Of a DNA stretch of 30,127 bases, positions 1 to 7,888 are shown one piece after another (the stretch's first letter is position 1; each line of letters opens with the position of its first letter). Position numbers and translations under genes: made by a program. The stretch comes from Candidatus Methanomethylicia archaeon (lineage in GTDB: Archaea > Thermoproteota > Methanomethylicia > CALHIW01). The notes below the pieces were generated by a model that saw nothing but the letters and a program-made list of their open reading frames with translations, was not told the origin of the DNA and did no database searches. The stretch spans positions 1-30,127 of the forward strand of contig CALHIW010000098.1 of NCBI GenBank assembly GCA_938030905.1. The letters run 5' to 3'.

Positions 1-64
1 GCAAATCTTAAATCATAGAGCATAAAGATATCACTCTAATAATACTTTAAGATTAGTTAGTGTT

Positions 65-76
65 AAAATATATATG
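65..76 (+). promoter_or_regulatory. TATA-like promoter of the tRNA-binding protein operon
   Basis: An A/T run (AAAATATATATG) is centred about 28 bases before the ATG at 99. This is the spacing expected for an archaeal TATA box driving a leaderless or nearly leaderless transcript. It supports the ATG at 99 over the upstream in-frame GTG at 60, which lies 5' of the box. Confidence 0.45.
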
Positions 77-98
77 TATCTTTATAAAATATTGTGTT

Positions 99-437
99 AT
101 GTCCGGAAGTGAAGTAACCTATGATGATTTTTTAAGAGTAAATCTACGTGTTGGAATTGTTAAATCAGCTGAAAGAGTCCCAGGTTCCAAGAAACTTATA
201 AAAATGATGATTGATATTGGTAATGAATTAAGACAAATCATTACAGGTATTGCAGACCAATTTCCAAATACTGATCAACTAATTGGTAAGAGAGTAGTAG
301 TTGTAGCTAATTTAGTATCTAAGAAAATATTTGGATTAGAAAGTAAGGGTATGATATTAATGGCTGAGGACATAAATGGTAAGCTATACTTTGTAACTAT
401 TGAGGGGGATGCACCTCCAGGCTCAAGAGTTTACTAG
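99..437 (+). CDS. Stand-alone tRNA-binding domain protein (MetRS C-terminal/CsaA/Trbp111 type)
   Basis: A 112-residue protein made of one tRNA-binding OB-fold of the kind found at the C-terminus of methionyl-tRNA synthetase and in free-standing CsaA/Trbp111 proteins. Visible family features are the start of the fold at DFLRVNLRVGIV, the middle ITGIADQFP, the segment GKRVVVVANL and the conserved LESKGMILMA. In archaea such a protein often binds tRNA in trans to MetRS, so it is probably a dimeric tRNA-delivery or chaperone-like factor. The start at 99 (MSGSEVTYDDF) fits the family length and the TATA spacing; the longer reading from GTG 60 adds a non-conserved leader. The next gene begins 8 bases after the stop, so the two are probably co-transcribed. 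Identity of the domain is clear; the exact biological role is inferred. Confidence 0.88.
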   Translation: MSGSEVTYDDFLRVNLRVGIVKSAERVPGSKKLIKMMIDIGNELRQIITGIADQFPNTDQLIGKRVVVVANLVSKKIFGLESKGMILMAEDINGKLYFVTIEGDAPPGSRVY

Positions 438-445
438 GTGGGGAT

Positions 446-667
446 ATGTATATTTTAAGGCTTTCAGATCTGGAGAAATCTATACTTAAAACACTTTCAA
501 GCTCAGATAAGCCATTAACATGTATTGAGGTTGCTAGAAAACTAGGTATTGACGGAAGAAAAATTGCTGGAAAGCTTAGAGCCTTAAAAAGACTTAGTTA
601 CGTTACAGAATTAGATAAGAAATATAGCATTACACATAAAGGGCGAAATGCCCTTCTAGACCTGTAG
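446..667 (+). CDS. Small winged helix-turn-helix protein
   Basis: A 73-residue protein with a strong ribosome-binding site (AGGTGGGG, about 438-444) directly before its ATG. The sequence reads as one winged-helix domain: helix SDLEKSILKTL, then LTCIEVARKLGIDGRKIAGKLRALKRL (split here only by description) as the helix-turn-helix, then a wing YSITHKGRNALLDL. This is the MarR/ArsR-like archaeal minimal form with no effector domain. It lies 8 bases downstream of the tRNA-binding protein and is likely its operon partner. The target is unknown. It could be a transcriptional regulator or a general nucleic-acid-binding protein. Confidence 0.75.
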   Translation: MYILRLSDLEKSILKTLSSSDKPLTCIEVARKLGIDGRKIAGKLRALKRLSYVTELDKKYSITHKGRNALLDL

Positions 668-744
668 TGATAGTAGCCATTGATAACCATGATTATTAAA
701 ATATCTAGTAAACTCTGAAATTAAGACTTAATTTCCAGATTTAA

Positions 745-1122
745 AACCAGCTACAGAAGTGATTGAAAAACATCAAGTCATACATTCCACTTCCTAATGG
801 AGGCCATGATCAAGGAAAATAGATTCAATATAGAAAATATCTAAGAAATGATGATATTGTAAAAACTTATAATGTTTCTACTAGAAGCTTAGAGTTGGCT
901 AAACAAAGCATAGATCTATAAGTAAGGCATTACTTAGGAGGACTACTAGAGGATTAGATTTTCCATCGATAAGTAATGTTATGGTACTTGTAATTTAGCT
1001 AGTATTGAAAACCTAAATACCTATAGGTTTCATAATTATGATAAGATTAGGAAGGATTAATCTTAAATTTACACATAATGATGAAGTATTTAAATCTATA
1101 GATGGTAGAAGTATTAGCAAAT
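745..1122 (+). pseudogene. Decayed gene, possibly a helicase C-terminal fragment
   Basis: Joined across frameshifts, the + strand reads as protein-like pieces: IPLPNGGHDQGK, then YNVSTRSLELAKQSIDL, then RRTTRGLDFPSISNVMVLVI, then a piece with IRLGRIN followed by THNDEVFKSIDGRSI. The piece TRGLDFPSISNVM resembles superfamily-2 helicase motif V (ARGxDxPxVxxVI), and the later RLGRIN could be a ruined motif VI. The spacing is too short for a complete helicase domain, so most of the gene would be missing. The evidence for a broken gene is moderate; the helicase family call is weak. Confidence 0.25.
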
Positions 1123-1277
1123 AATCAAATAATTAAACTGATAACATAAAGATAATTCATGTATACCCATTTAAAACTCTGTAGATATATGATTATTGAA
1201 AGTACTAAGAACCATCTTAACAGTTTCTATCTCGAAATACTTATAGAGCTTATTATTGAAGTAGTGGATAAAGCTTC

Positions 1278-1289
1278 AATATATTTAAT
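1278..1289 (+). promoter_or_regulatory. TATA-like promoter of the Thg1-like gene
   Basis: The run ATATATTTAAT is centred about 33 bases upstream of the ATG at 1317. A start site 24-26 bases downstream would fall at about 1308-1310, giving a very short leader before ATG 1317 or a leaderless TTG at 1308. Confidence 0.4.
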
Positions 1290-1316
1290 TATCTGCTGTA
1301 AGAGTTATTGAGGGAA

Positions 1317-2075
1317 ATGCCATTATTAATAAGTAGTGAAAAATTTAGGTTAAGAGAAGTTTATAGTAAGTTAAGTGTTAAGGCACCTATCTTCGTAAGA
1401 GTTGATGGAAATGGATTTCATAAACTAGCTAATGAACATAGTTTTAAAAAACCATTTGATGAGGAACTACACAACATAATGGTTGAAACAGCTCTTAACG
1501 TTATTAAAAATTCAGGCTTCCACATATCTCTTGCATATACATATTCTGATGAAATTTCCTATCTAATACTTAGAGATGCACATTTACCACATAGTGGAAG
1601 AATTGAAAAAATAGTTTCACTACTATCAGCATTTACAACATCATCGTTTCAGAGAATATTTAGTAAAGCTAAAAGCTATAGTGGAATTATAGCTTTTGAT
1701 GCTAGAATAGTTAAGGTTTACAGGTTAGACGATATTATTGAATATCTTAAATGGAGAGCTTCAGACTGCTTTAGAAACTTCATAAATGCCTACGCTCAAG
1801 ATATTATAGGTAGAAAGCAATGCATAGGGTTAAAAGCCAGTCAAATTATAGAGTTACTATTTAAGAAAGGGATAAACATCAATGAAAAGCCTAAATGGCA
1901 AAGATGTGGAACAACAATCTTTAAGCAAACAATTTTAAAAAACGCTGTTAATAAAGTAACAGGTAGGAATATGGTAGTTAAGAGGAGGAAAATCATCATA
2001 GAAAGCTTAGATCTTAACTCTAATGAAATATTAAAGGTACGTAGGGAGATAGAGAACTTGTCAGTAGAAAGCTAG
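1317..2075 (+). CDS. Thg1-like protein (tRNA-His guanylyltransferase family, 3'-5' polymerase)
   Basis: A 252-residue member of the Thg1/TLP family, which adds nucleotides to tRNA 5' ends in the reverse (3'-5') direction. The metal-binding and catalytic segments are visible: FVRVDGNGFHKL near residue 27 (conserved Asp-Gly) and YTYSDEISYLI near residue 76 (second catalytic Asp), followed by SFQRIF and FDARIV. The archaeal RASDCFRNFINAYAQDIIG replaces the eukaryotic HINNLYN segment, suggesting an archaeal TLP that either adds G-1 to tRNA-His or repairs truncated 5' ends. ATG 1317 is preferred; an in-frame TTG at 1308 is the alternative. It converges with etfA, and the stops are only 5 bases apart. 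The family is certain; the exact tRNA substrate is not. Confidence 0.9.
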   Translation: MPLLISSEKFRLREVYSKLSVKAPIFVRVDGNGFHKLANEHSFKKPFDEELHNIMVETALNVIKNSGFHISLAYTYSDEISYLILRDAHLPHSGRIEKIVSLLSAFTTSSFQRIFSKAKSYSGIIAFDARIVKVYRLDDIIEYLKWRASDCFRNFINAYAQDIIGRKQCIGLKASQIIELLFKKGININEKPKWQRCGTTIFKQTILKNAVNKVTGRNMVVKRRKIIIESLDLNSNEILKVRREIENLSVES

Positions 2076-2080
2076 AAATA

Positions 2081-3067
2081 TTAATGTTTACTTCTCAATA
2101 CTTTAATTAATTCAGGTATTATTTCCTTATAGTCTCCAACTATACCGAAATCACAGAACTTAAATATTTCAGCATTAGGATCTTTATTTATTGCAATAAC
2201 ATATCTGGAATCTTTCATACCGGCTATATGTTGTACAGCACCTGAAATACCTATAGCGATATATAGTTTTGGTCTAACTGTCTTACCTGTTTGCCCCACC
2301 TGCTTTGATCTAGGCATTAAACCTTGATCTACAAGAGGCCTTGAACAGCCAACAGCACTATTAGAGAACACTTTACATAATTCATAAGCTAAATGATAAT
2401 CAGATTTACTAAGACCACGACCAATAGCAATAATTACCTCAGCCTTTTCAATAGGTAGCTCCTTATCCCCACTTTCCTTAAACTCTACAAGCTCAAGTCT
2501 AGGCTTTTTTATAGATACATTTTCACATATTACTTCACCCTTTCTATCAATATTACGTTTAGGTGCTGGAAAAACATTAGGTCTTGCTGTTGCTATTTGT
2601 GGGCGCTTTATTGGGGTTATTATGTAAGCTAGTACACGTCCACCGAATGGAGGTCTTATCTGTACTAGATTTCTACTTTCATCTATATCAAAGCCTGTAC
2701 AGTCAGCTGTTATGCCAGTCTCAAGGCGGGCAGCAATACTGGGAGCTAGCTCCCTACCATACTTTGTACCTGCTACAAGAAATATTTCAGGCCTATATTT
2801 TAACAATAGTTCAACCAAAACCTGAGTATAGACCTCTACATTGTAATATCTATATATCTCATCATCAATATATACTACTCTATCTGCGCCATAATATATC
2901 GGTTCATTAATAATACTGTTAATGTCATAGCCAATCATAAAAGCCATTAGGTTGACATTTAGTTTATCAGCTAACCTTCTACCCTCACCTAAAAGTTGTA
3001 GTGAAGCTTCCTGTATGATTCCCCTTCTCTGCTCAATGTATACACATACACCACTAAACTCAACCAT
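2081..3067 (-). CDS. etfA: Electron transfer flavoprotein alpha subunit
   Basis: A 328-residue EtfA/FixB. The C-terminal FAD-binding domain has the diagnostic segment PRSKQVGQTGKTV followed by YIAIGISGAVQHIAGM (residues about 252-285) and then INKDPNAEIFKFCDFGIVGD. The N-terminal half has the usual Rossmann-like fold, with GTKYGRELAPSIAARL and TADCTGFDID. With EtfB it forms the soluble FAD-containing electron carrier between acyl-CoA-type (or other flavin) dehydrogenases and the membrane. Its ATG at 3067 follows a GGGTGAT ribosome-binding site, 9 bases after the etfB stop. It is the last gene of the operon. No electron-bifurcating partner dehydrogenase is present here, so the donor is unknown. 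Confidence 0.95.
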   Translation of the reverse strand: MVEFSGVCVYIEQRRGIIQEASLQLLGEGRRLADKLNVNLMAFMIGYDINSIINEPIYYGADRVVYIDDEIYRYYNVEVYTQVLVELLLKYRPEIFLVAGTKYGRELAPSIAARLETGITADCTGFDIDESRNLVQIRPPFGGRVLAYIITPIKRPQIATARPNVFPAPKRNIDRKGEVICENVSIKKPRLELVEFKESGDKELPIEKAEVIIAIGRGLSKSDYHLAYELCKVFSNSAVGCSRPLVDQGLMPRSKQVGQTGKTVRPKLYIAIGISGAVQHIAGMKDSRYVIAINKDPNAEIFKFCDFGIVGDYKEIIPELIKVLRSKH

Positions 3068-3076
3068 AGAATCACC

Positions 3077-3880
3077 CTATAAAACTTCACACTCTCTTAG
3101 CCTCTTAACCATTAGGTTTAATACTTCTTTTGAATATTGAAATACTTCCATTCTCCTCTGAACTGTGGGGGCAGCAATTATTTTAATAACTCTAGTTGGA
3201 GAGCCTTGAAGTCCAATTCTATCTAGTTCAGCATCGATATTGCTTAAACCCCAAATTTCAATATATTTATCGGTTTCTATTTCTGCATGTAATCTCCTAA
3301 TTGGTATAGGATACCTTGGATTATTAACTCCAACTCCAACAGATACTACTATAGGAAGTTTAGATTTATATACTTCAACACCATTTTCAACCTCTCTTTC
3401 AAGCTCAATAATCTTACTTGTTAAATCTATATTTAAAATCCTTTTAATATACGATACATGGGAAATACCTAAAATCTCTCCAACTTCAGGTCCTACATGT
3501 CCAGTTGCACTATCAATTGTTTCCTCTCCAAATATTATTATATCATAGCTACCGATTTTACGTATAGCCATAGCTAGAGTGTAGGATGTTGCAAGCGTAT
3601 CTGCACCTGCAAATCTTCTATCTGTTAGCAGTATTGCTTTATCAGCCCCCATAGCTATAGCTATTTTAAGTCCTTTCAAAGCCGCAGGAGGAGACATTGA
3701 TATAACATAGACCTTACCACCGTATTTCTCCTTAATGCTTAAAGCTAATTCAATAGCATTTAAATCCGGGGGGTTAATTATGCTTTCAACACCCTCTCTT
3801 ATTAGAGTACCTTTAGCAGGATCAAATTTTACATCAGCAGTATCAGGAACCCATTTAACCCCTACAACCATATTTAACAT
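3077..3880 (-). CDS. etfB: Electron transfer flavoprotein beta subunit
   Basis: A 267-residue EtfB/FixA. Family segments are VVGVKWVPDTADVKFD at the start, NPPDLNAIELALSIKEKYGG, the nucleotide-binding ADTLATSYTLAMAI, and GEETIDSATGHVGPEVGEIL near residue 120, followed by LPIVVSVGVG. It dimerises with EtfA and binds AMP or, in bifurcating versions, a second flavin; which of these applies cannot be decided by eye. The ATG at 3880 is chosen because GGTGA lies 5 bases before it. A GTG at 3889 would overlap the upstream stop by 4 bases and is the alternative. The gene follows the membrane iron-sulfur gene directly. Confidence 0.95.
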   Translation of the reverse strand: MLNMVVGVKWVPDTADVKFDPAKGTLIREGVESIINPPDLNAIELALSIKEKYGGKVYVISMSPPAALKGLKIAIAMGADKAILLTDRRFAGADTLATSYTLAMAIRKIGSYDIIIFGEETIDSATGHVGPEVGEILGISHVSYIKRILNIDLTSKIIELEREVENGVEVYKSKLPIVVSVGVGVNNPRYPIPIRRLHAEIETDKYIEIWGLSNIDAELDRIGLQGSPTRVIKIIAAPTVQRRMEVFQYSKEVLNLMVKRLRECEVL

Positions 3881-3885
3881 AAAAA

Positions 3886-5829
3886 TCACCTTAATCCACT
3901 ACATACAATTTCACATAAATCCTTAATTTCAAATTTACCTTCAAGATCTTTAAGCTTCAATGCATCCTCAAACATACTTACACAATAAGGGCAGGCTGTA
4001 GCTATTATATCTGGATTATCTCTAATGAAGTCTTCAAGTCTTTGAACATTAATTCTCACCCCTTCAGATTCAATCCAGTTACCACCACCTCCACCACCAC
4101 AACAGAAGTGTTTACTAATCTCTACGGTTCTTAATTCAGGAATAGACTTTAGTATTTTCCTAGATTCAATAAGTATTTCATTATAGTTTCTTAAATAGCA
4201 TGGATCATGATAAGCCACGATCTTATTAAGAGGGGATAAAGCTCTAATCTTACCATTCACTACTAGGTCATATATTAGTTCAACATGAGATTTAACATTA
4301 AGCTTCATATTAAAATCGGGATAGTCATTCCTAAACGTATTATAACAATGTGGACATAGTGTTACGATCTGTTTAAATCTATACTTTCTAAATGTTTCAA
4401 TATTTCTTTCTGCAATTTCCTGGAATAATATTTCATCCCCAAGTCTTCGGGCAAGTTCACCGCAACATTCCTCCTCCTTTAATACTGCAAACTTTACATT
4501 TAGCTTATTTAGTAGGAGTACTAGAGATTTTGCTATTTTTTGAGCTCTAGAGTCATAGGCCCCGGCACATCCAATCCATAGGATAAGTTCAACTTCTTCA
4601 TCTTCCTTAGCATAGTTAACATTCAAGTCCCTCATCCAATTTCTCCTATCAGAACGTGGTAAGCCATATGGATTACCTCTCACCATAATGTTGAATAAAG
4701 CACTTGTAGGCACTTTCCCTAGATTTGTTACTAAGTAACGGCGTGATTCAAGAATATAGTTTAATGGATTAATAAATATTGGACATGTAATAACACATTC
4801 ACCACATGTTGTACAAGCCCATATCTCACTTTCATGTAAAGCTAAATCTGTAACAACATTACAAATACCTTTAACCATGGACTCTCTAAGTTTTTGAATA
4901 ATAGCTTTTGGCGATAAAACTATATTTGCTCGGTAAGCTGGACAAGCATCTTGACATCTACCACAGTTTACACATGCATCTATGTTTACACGTTGACTCC
5001 AATTTAAAGCATCAATACTTTCTAAACCTACTTTAAAATCTATTTTTTTACTTTTCAATACTTCACTTAGGTTAAATGAGGGTTTAAACTCATATACACT
5101 ATATGGAGGACTTATAAAGAAAAGAGGGAAATGTCTTAGTTTACTATAAATGAATAACGGTAAAGTTACTACTAATGTTAAGGCATGACTAATCCAGATG
5201 GCTAAATATATTTTCTCGATATTATTCATATTTAGAAAAGATATGGAAAAAATATAACCTATAAAGGATGACTGAGTATGCTGCAAACCTTTAGTAGCTA
5301 TTCTTAAACCTTCTAATATAAACCCGCTTAAACCACCATAAAGCAGTAGAAAAGGTACTATTATATCTTCAACTCTGTTTTCAAGTCTATTTGGCTTAAA
5401 AATAATTCTCCTAATTATCACCATGATTAAGCCTACAAGTAATAGACCCCCAGCTAAATCCAATATAAACTCATAAACTAAATATATGCTTCCAGTAAGT
5501 ATACGATAGTTAGGATTTACCCTCATCAATATGTCATACTCAAAAAATACTAGAAATGTCCCAACAGCAAGTATTGCTAAGCCTACCACAATTAATGTAT
5601 GCATTAACCCTCCATATCTTTCCCTTAAAAGACGAAGCTCCGACTGCAATACAAGACTTGTTTTTTTACGTAATGTAGATAGAAGAAGACCATAGTTATG
5701 AATTCTGTATATAGAAAACCTACGGTAAACACCATATAGGGTAAATATTAGTGAAAATACCACTGAAATATAAAGAATTAAAATAGCCCATTCAGGAACC
5801 ATTATGAAATGCTCACGCTGAATGATCAT
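3886..5829 (-). CDS. Membrane-anchored HdrD-like iron-sulfur protein, likely ETF:quinone oxidoreductase (EtfD/EMO type)
   Basis: A 647-residue protein. Residues about 1-240 hold several membrane spans of the NarI-like cytochrome b type, with candidate haem histidines in GLMHTLIVVGL and IWISHALTLV. Two 4Fe-4S motifs follow: CVNCGRCQDACP (about 286-297) and CTTCGECVITCP (about 339-350). Two cysteine-rich CCG domains of heterodisulfide reductase subunit D follow, with EECCGELARR plus CPHC, then HDPCYLRNYNE, HFCCGGGGGGNW and ACPYC. Fusions of this kind beside etfAB are known as EtfD (mycobacteria) and EMO (Geobacter/Syntrophomonas) and move electrons from reduced ETF to menaquinone. The gene order here (iron-sulfur protein, etfB, etfA) supports that role. 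An alternative is a lactate- or heterodisulfide-type reductase. Confidence 0.88.
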   Translation of the reverse strand: MIIQREHFIMVPEWAILILYISVVFSLIFTLYGVYRRFSIYRIHNYGLLLSTLRKKTSLVLQSELRLLRERYGGLMHTLIVVGLAILAVGTFLVFFEYDILMRVNPNYRILTGSIYLVYEFILDLAGGLLLVGLIMVIIRRIIFKPNRLENRVEDIIVPFLLLYGGLSGFILEGLRIATKGLQHTQSSFIGYIFSISFLNMNNIEKIYLAIWISHALTLVVTLPLFIYSKLRHFPLFFISPPYSVYEFKPSFNLSEVLKSKKIDFKVGLESIDALNWSQRVNIDACVNCGRCQDACPAYRANIVLSPKAIIQKLRESMVKGICNVVTDLALHESEIWACTTCGECVITCPIFINPLNYILESRRYLVTNLGKVPTSALFNIMVRGNPYGLPRSDRRNWMRDLNVNYAKEDEEVELILWIGCAGAYDSRAQKIAKSLVLLLNKLNVKFAVLKEEECCGELARRLGDEILFQEIAERNIETFRKYRFKQIVTLCPHCYNTFRNDYPDFNMKLNVKSHVELIYDLVVNGKIRALSPLNKIVAYHDPCYLRNYNEILIESRKILKSIPELRTVEISKHFCCGGGGGGNWIESEGVRINVQRLEDFIRDNPDIIATACPYCVSMFEDALKLKDLEGKFEIKDLCEIVCSGLR

Positions 5830-5842
5830 GATCGTTGATTCC

Positions 5843-5865
5843 TATAAATAGAGAAATATATAAAA
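5843..5865 (-). promoter_or_regulatory. TATA-like promoter of the etf operon
   Basis: Read on the minus strand, TTTTATATATTT lies about 30 bases upstream of the ATG at 5829, with a second A/T-rich TATTTATAG between them. Transcription would start very close to ATG 5829, favouring that start. An internal ATG at 5802 preceded by GTGAG is possible. Confidence 0.45.
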
Positions 5866-5893
5866 CTTTCTTGTAAAGCTGATGGCCTGTGAG

Positions 5894-5934
5894 CTTTAGG
5901 TGTGAAGACTATGTAGTTAATGACTTAAGCTAAC
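5894..5934 (+). repeat. Dispersed repeat, copy 1 (with 20328-20369)
   Basis: The core ATGTAGTTAATGACTTAAGC followed by TAAC matches ATGTAGTTGATGGCTTAAGC followed by TAAC at 20346-20369 with two mismatches in 24 bases. Weaker similarity extends about 17 bases to the left (CTTTAGGTGTGAAGACT against CTTTGGATTTGGAAGTAT). Both copies lie 50-100 bases upstream of an operon start, in opposite orientation relative to the downstream gene. It may be a mobile-element end or a regulatory or RNA element. Confidence 0.4.
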
Positions 5935-6309
5935 GAGATGAACTAAGAGTAGAATAGTTTAAACTCACATTTTAGTGATCATAGTATACTATAGAATGTT
6001 TACAGATAGAGTCCAGTATTCTAATGTTCTTCACCTCTTATTGAAGAGACTTTACATAGCTCAAATTAACTAAGAATTAATAACTATAAACCATCAATAA
6101 TAAATCTTAACAATTAATTTGGTAATATTACTGGTATAGTATTAATACATTAGTTCCCATTGAATTTAAGTTTTCTATGTTATAGGTATTGGTGTAGGTT
6201 GCAGTGGTATGTAGCTTTGTTGGGGGTTGGGGTTCTCTGTTGGTGGTATTATTCTGGTAGGATGGATATGCCAGCAGTTTCTGGATAATTAGCTTTATAC
6301 ACTTTCCCC

Positions 6310-6445
6310 TTAAAACACTTCTAGGACGTGCCCGATATGTGATAAATGGGCACATATGTAGAAGTGGGTGGAACATAGCCTTAAACTCCCAATGGCCTTC
6401 CTTACCATTGGCAGTGGAGGCCATCTATAAAGTCAAGGCTGAGAT
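6310..6445 (+). pseudogene. Possible relic of an IS605-type TnpB/OrfB zinc-ribbon C-terminus
   Basis: One + frame reads NTSRTCPICDKWAHM before a stop at 6359, and continues after it as KWVEHSLKLPMAF. The opening resembles the TSxxCPxCG zinc knuckle of TnpB proteins. A neighbouring frame reads PNGLPYHWQWRPS then RLRW, which could be a ruined second knuckle and the usual C-terminal tail. It is short and interrupted, and no upstream RuvC segment is recognisable. The perfect hairpin just downstream fits an IS200/IS605 right end. Weak but worth recording. Confidence 0.28.
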
Positions 6446-6476
6446 GGAATGGATAGTTAAGAAATGTTAACTATCC
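6328..6476. other. Cluster of perfect hairpins (structured RNA or IS end)
   Basis: Three inverted repeats lie in 150 bases. GTGCCC (6328-6333) pairs with GGGCAC (6348-6353). CCAATGG (6389-6395) pairs with CCATTGG (6405-6411), alternating with ATGGCCT (6392-6398) and AGGCCAT (6418-6424). A perfect 10-base stem GGATAGTTAA / TTAACTATCC (6451-6460 with 6467-6476) has a 6-base loop GAAATG. The last is the strongest hairpin seen in the AT-rich left part. It may be the right end or omega-RNA region of a decayed IS605 element, or a non-coding RNA. Confidence 0.5.
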
Positions 6477-6531
6477 GACAACAGTTGTGGGAGATGGGTT
6501 AAATATAAAGTTAATGAGTTTCCTAGTGGAA

Positions 6532-7881
6532 CTAAGTAATTCTAATCTTGCTTAAGGCTGATTCAGCAGCTAATACTATTGGGCTCCATGTATTGGCAAG
6601 TGGAGGTGAGTAGCATGTATCTAAATTTACAATATCAAAAACTGTCATTTTGGCCTGTATAGCTAGTGCAAGAGAATTTATATGTGGAGCAACAAACTCA
6701 CCACCGATTATCTGCCCCCCTATAATTCTCAAAGATCCTCTTTCAAATAGGAGCTTAACCCTAATACTTTTAGTTTCAGGATAGTATTCAGCTCTTGTTC
6801 TCCACGATACAGATCCAGTAAGCACTTTAAATCCATACTTTTCAGCCTGAATCATATTTAGACCAGTAGTGCCTACTTCAAGATCAAATATTCTTGAAAC
6901 CATCGAATTCAAAACACCTGGGAAAATAGCATATCCACCTGCAGCATTAATTCCAGCAATTCTTCCCTGCCTTACAGCTGTTGTACCTAGCTGGCTGAGG
7001 GTGGATTGACCAGTAATCATGTGGTTTGATTCAACACAATCTCCAGCAGCATAAATATCTTTTATTGTTGTCTCCATTCTAGAATTAACCTTAATAGCAC
7101 CAGTAATACCTGTTTGAATACCAATTCTATTAGCAAGCTCAGTATTAGCTTTCATACCTGTTGCTAAAACCACTATGTCAGCTTTAAATTTTTCACCATT
7201 AGATATGATGCCGTCAACACGGTTACTTCCAGTAATTTCATCAACATGTCTATTAACAAGTATCTTTACACCCTTCCTCTCAATACTTGACTTAACAATC
7301 TCAGCCATATCTTCATCTAGGCTAGCTCTTATTATTGATGGAAGAATTTCAATAACAGTTACATTTAATCCCCTTCTATATAAGGCATCAGCAGTTTCAA
7401 GTCCTATTAGTCCAGCACCAATAATGACGGCGTTTCTTGAACTAGGTAATGCTTCAACAATAGCTTTACAGTCATTTATAGTTCTTAAAACATATACACC
7501 ACGTTTATTAACGCCGCTTATTGATGGAATTATAGGTGAGGCACCTGTGGCAAGTATTAATGAGTCATATTGTAGGGTTTCCTTTCTGTTTTGATGATCA
7601 ATGTATACAACAGTTTTAGAATTGGAATCTATATCTATAACCTTACTTCTCAATCTTAAATCTATTCTCATCATTTTATACATCGATGGGGAAAACGTTA
7701 GTAAACTATTAAAATCTCTAATTTCACCTCCAATAACAAATGGTAAACCACATCTTGAATAGGCTGGGTATTCCTCCTGATCTATTACTATTATATTGAT
7801 ATTTCTATCAGTTTTTCTAGCGCTTAAAGCAGCACTAAGGCCAGCAGCTCCACAACCAAGGATAACTATATTTTTAGACAT
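6532..7881 (-). CDS. FAD/NAD(P)-dependent disulfide oxidoreductase, CoA-disulfide reductase/NADH oxidase family
   Basis: A 449-residue flavoprotein of the single-cysteine class. The FAD site is ILGCGAAGLSAALSARK (residues about 6-22), and the redox cysteine lies in YSRCGLPFVIGG near residue 43, as in CoA-disulfide reductase, NADH oxidase and NAD(P)H:sulfur oxidoreductase. The NAD(P) site is VIIGAGLIGLETADAL near 152, the second FAD motif is DIYAAGDCVES, and a C-terminal dimerisation domain follows. It lacks the CX4C pair of dihydrolipoamide dehydrogenase. It starts 7 bases after the gcvH-like gene, so the two are very likely co-transcribed. That pairing suggests that it may act on a lipoyl-bound or CoA-bound disulfide/persulfide, or may generate it. 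The substrate is inferred, not shown. Confidence 0.9.
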   Translation of the reverse strand: MSKNIVILGCGAAGLSAALSARKTDRNINIIVIDQEEYPAYSRCGLPFVIGGEIRDFNSLLTFSPSMYKMMRIDLRLRSKVIDIDSNSKTVVYIDHQNRKETLQYDSLILATGASPIIPSISGVNKRGVYVLRTINDCKAIVEALPSSRNAVIIGAGLIGLETADALYRRGLNVTVIEILPSIIRASLDEDMAEIVKSSIERKGVKILVNRHVDEITGSNRVDGIISNGEKFKADIVVLATGMKANTELANRIGIQTGITGAIKVNSRMETTIKDIYAAGDCVESNHMITGQSTLSQLGTTAVRQGRIAGINAAGGYAIFPGVLNSMVSRIFDLEVGTTGLNMIQAEKYGFKVLTGSVSWRTRAEYYPETKSIRVKLLFERGSLRIIGGQIIGGEFVAPHINSLALAIQAKMTVFDIVNLDTCYSPPLANTWSPIVLAAESALSKIRIT

Positions 7882-7888
7882 GGTAACT

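Larger units (their letters stand above)
668..1307. other. Gene-poor stretch with decayed coding sequence
   Basis: These 640 bases have no open frame of useful length. Frames are broken every 20-45 codons, and protein-like pieces on the + strand are described separately at 745-1122. The last 30 bases carry the Thg1-like promoter. No tRNA, palindrome or repeat array was seen. Confidence 0.5.
5866..6531. other. Gene-poor stretch with repeat, hairpins and a transposase relic
   Basis: No gene is supported over about 660 bases. It holds one copy of a dispersed repeat (5894-5934), a possible zinc-ribbon transposase relic (6310-6445) and a cluster of perfect hairpins (6328-6476). An open 98-codon frame on the minus strand at 6128-6424 reads through the same hairpins, has no recognisable domain, and is treated as chance. 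Confidence 0.5.

Noticed and set aside
6077..6091. 15-base match TTAATAACTATAAAC at 6077 and 19788
   Set aside because: AT-rich and short; it may simply be two TATA-like promoters, and no flanking similarity was found.
6128..6424. 98-codon open frame on the minus strand
   Set aside because: It has no recognisable domain, low-complexity Thr/Asn-rich tail, and runs antisense through hairpins and a possible transposase relic.
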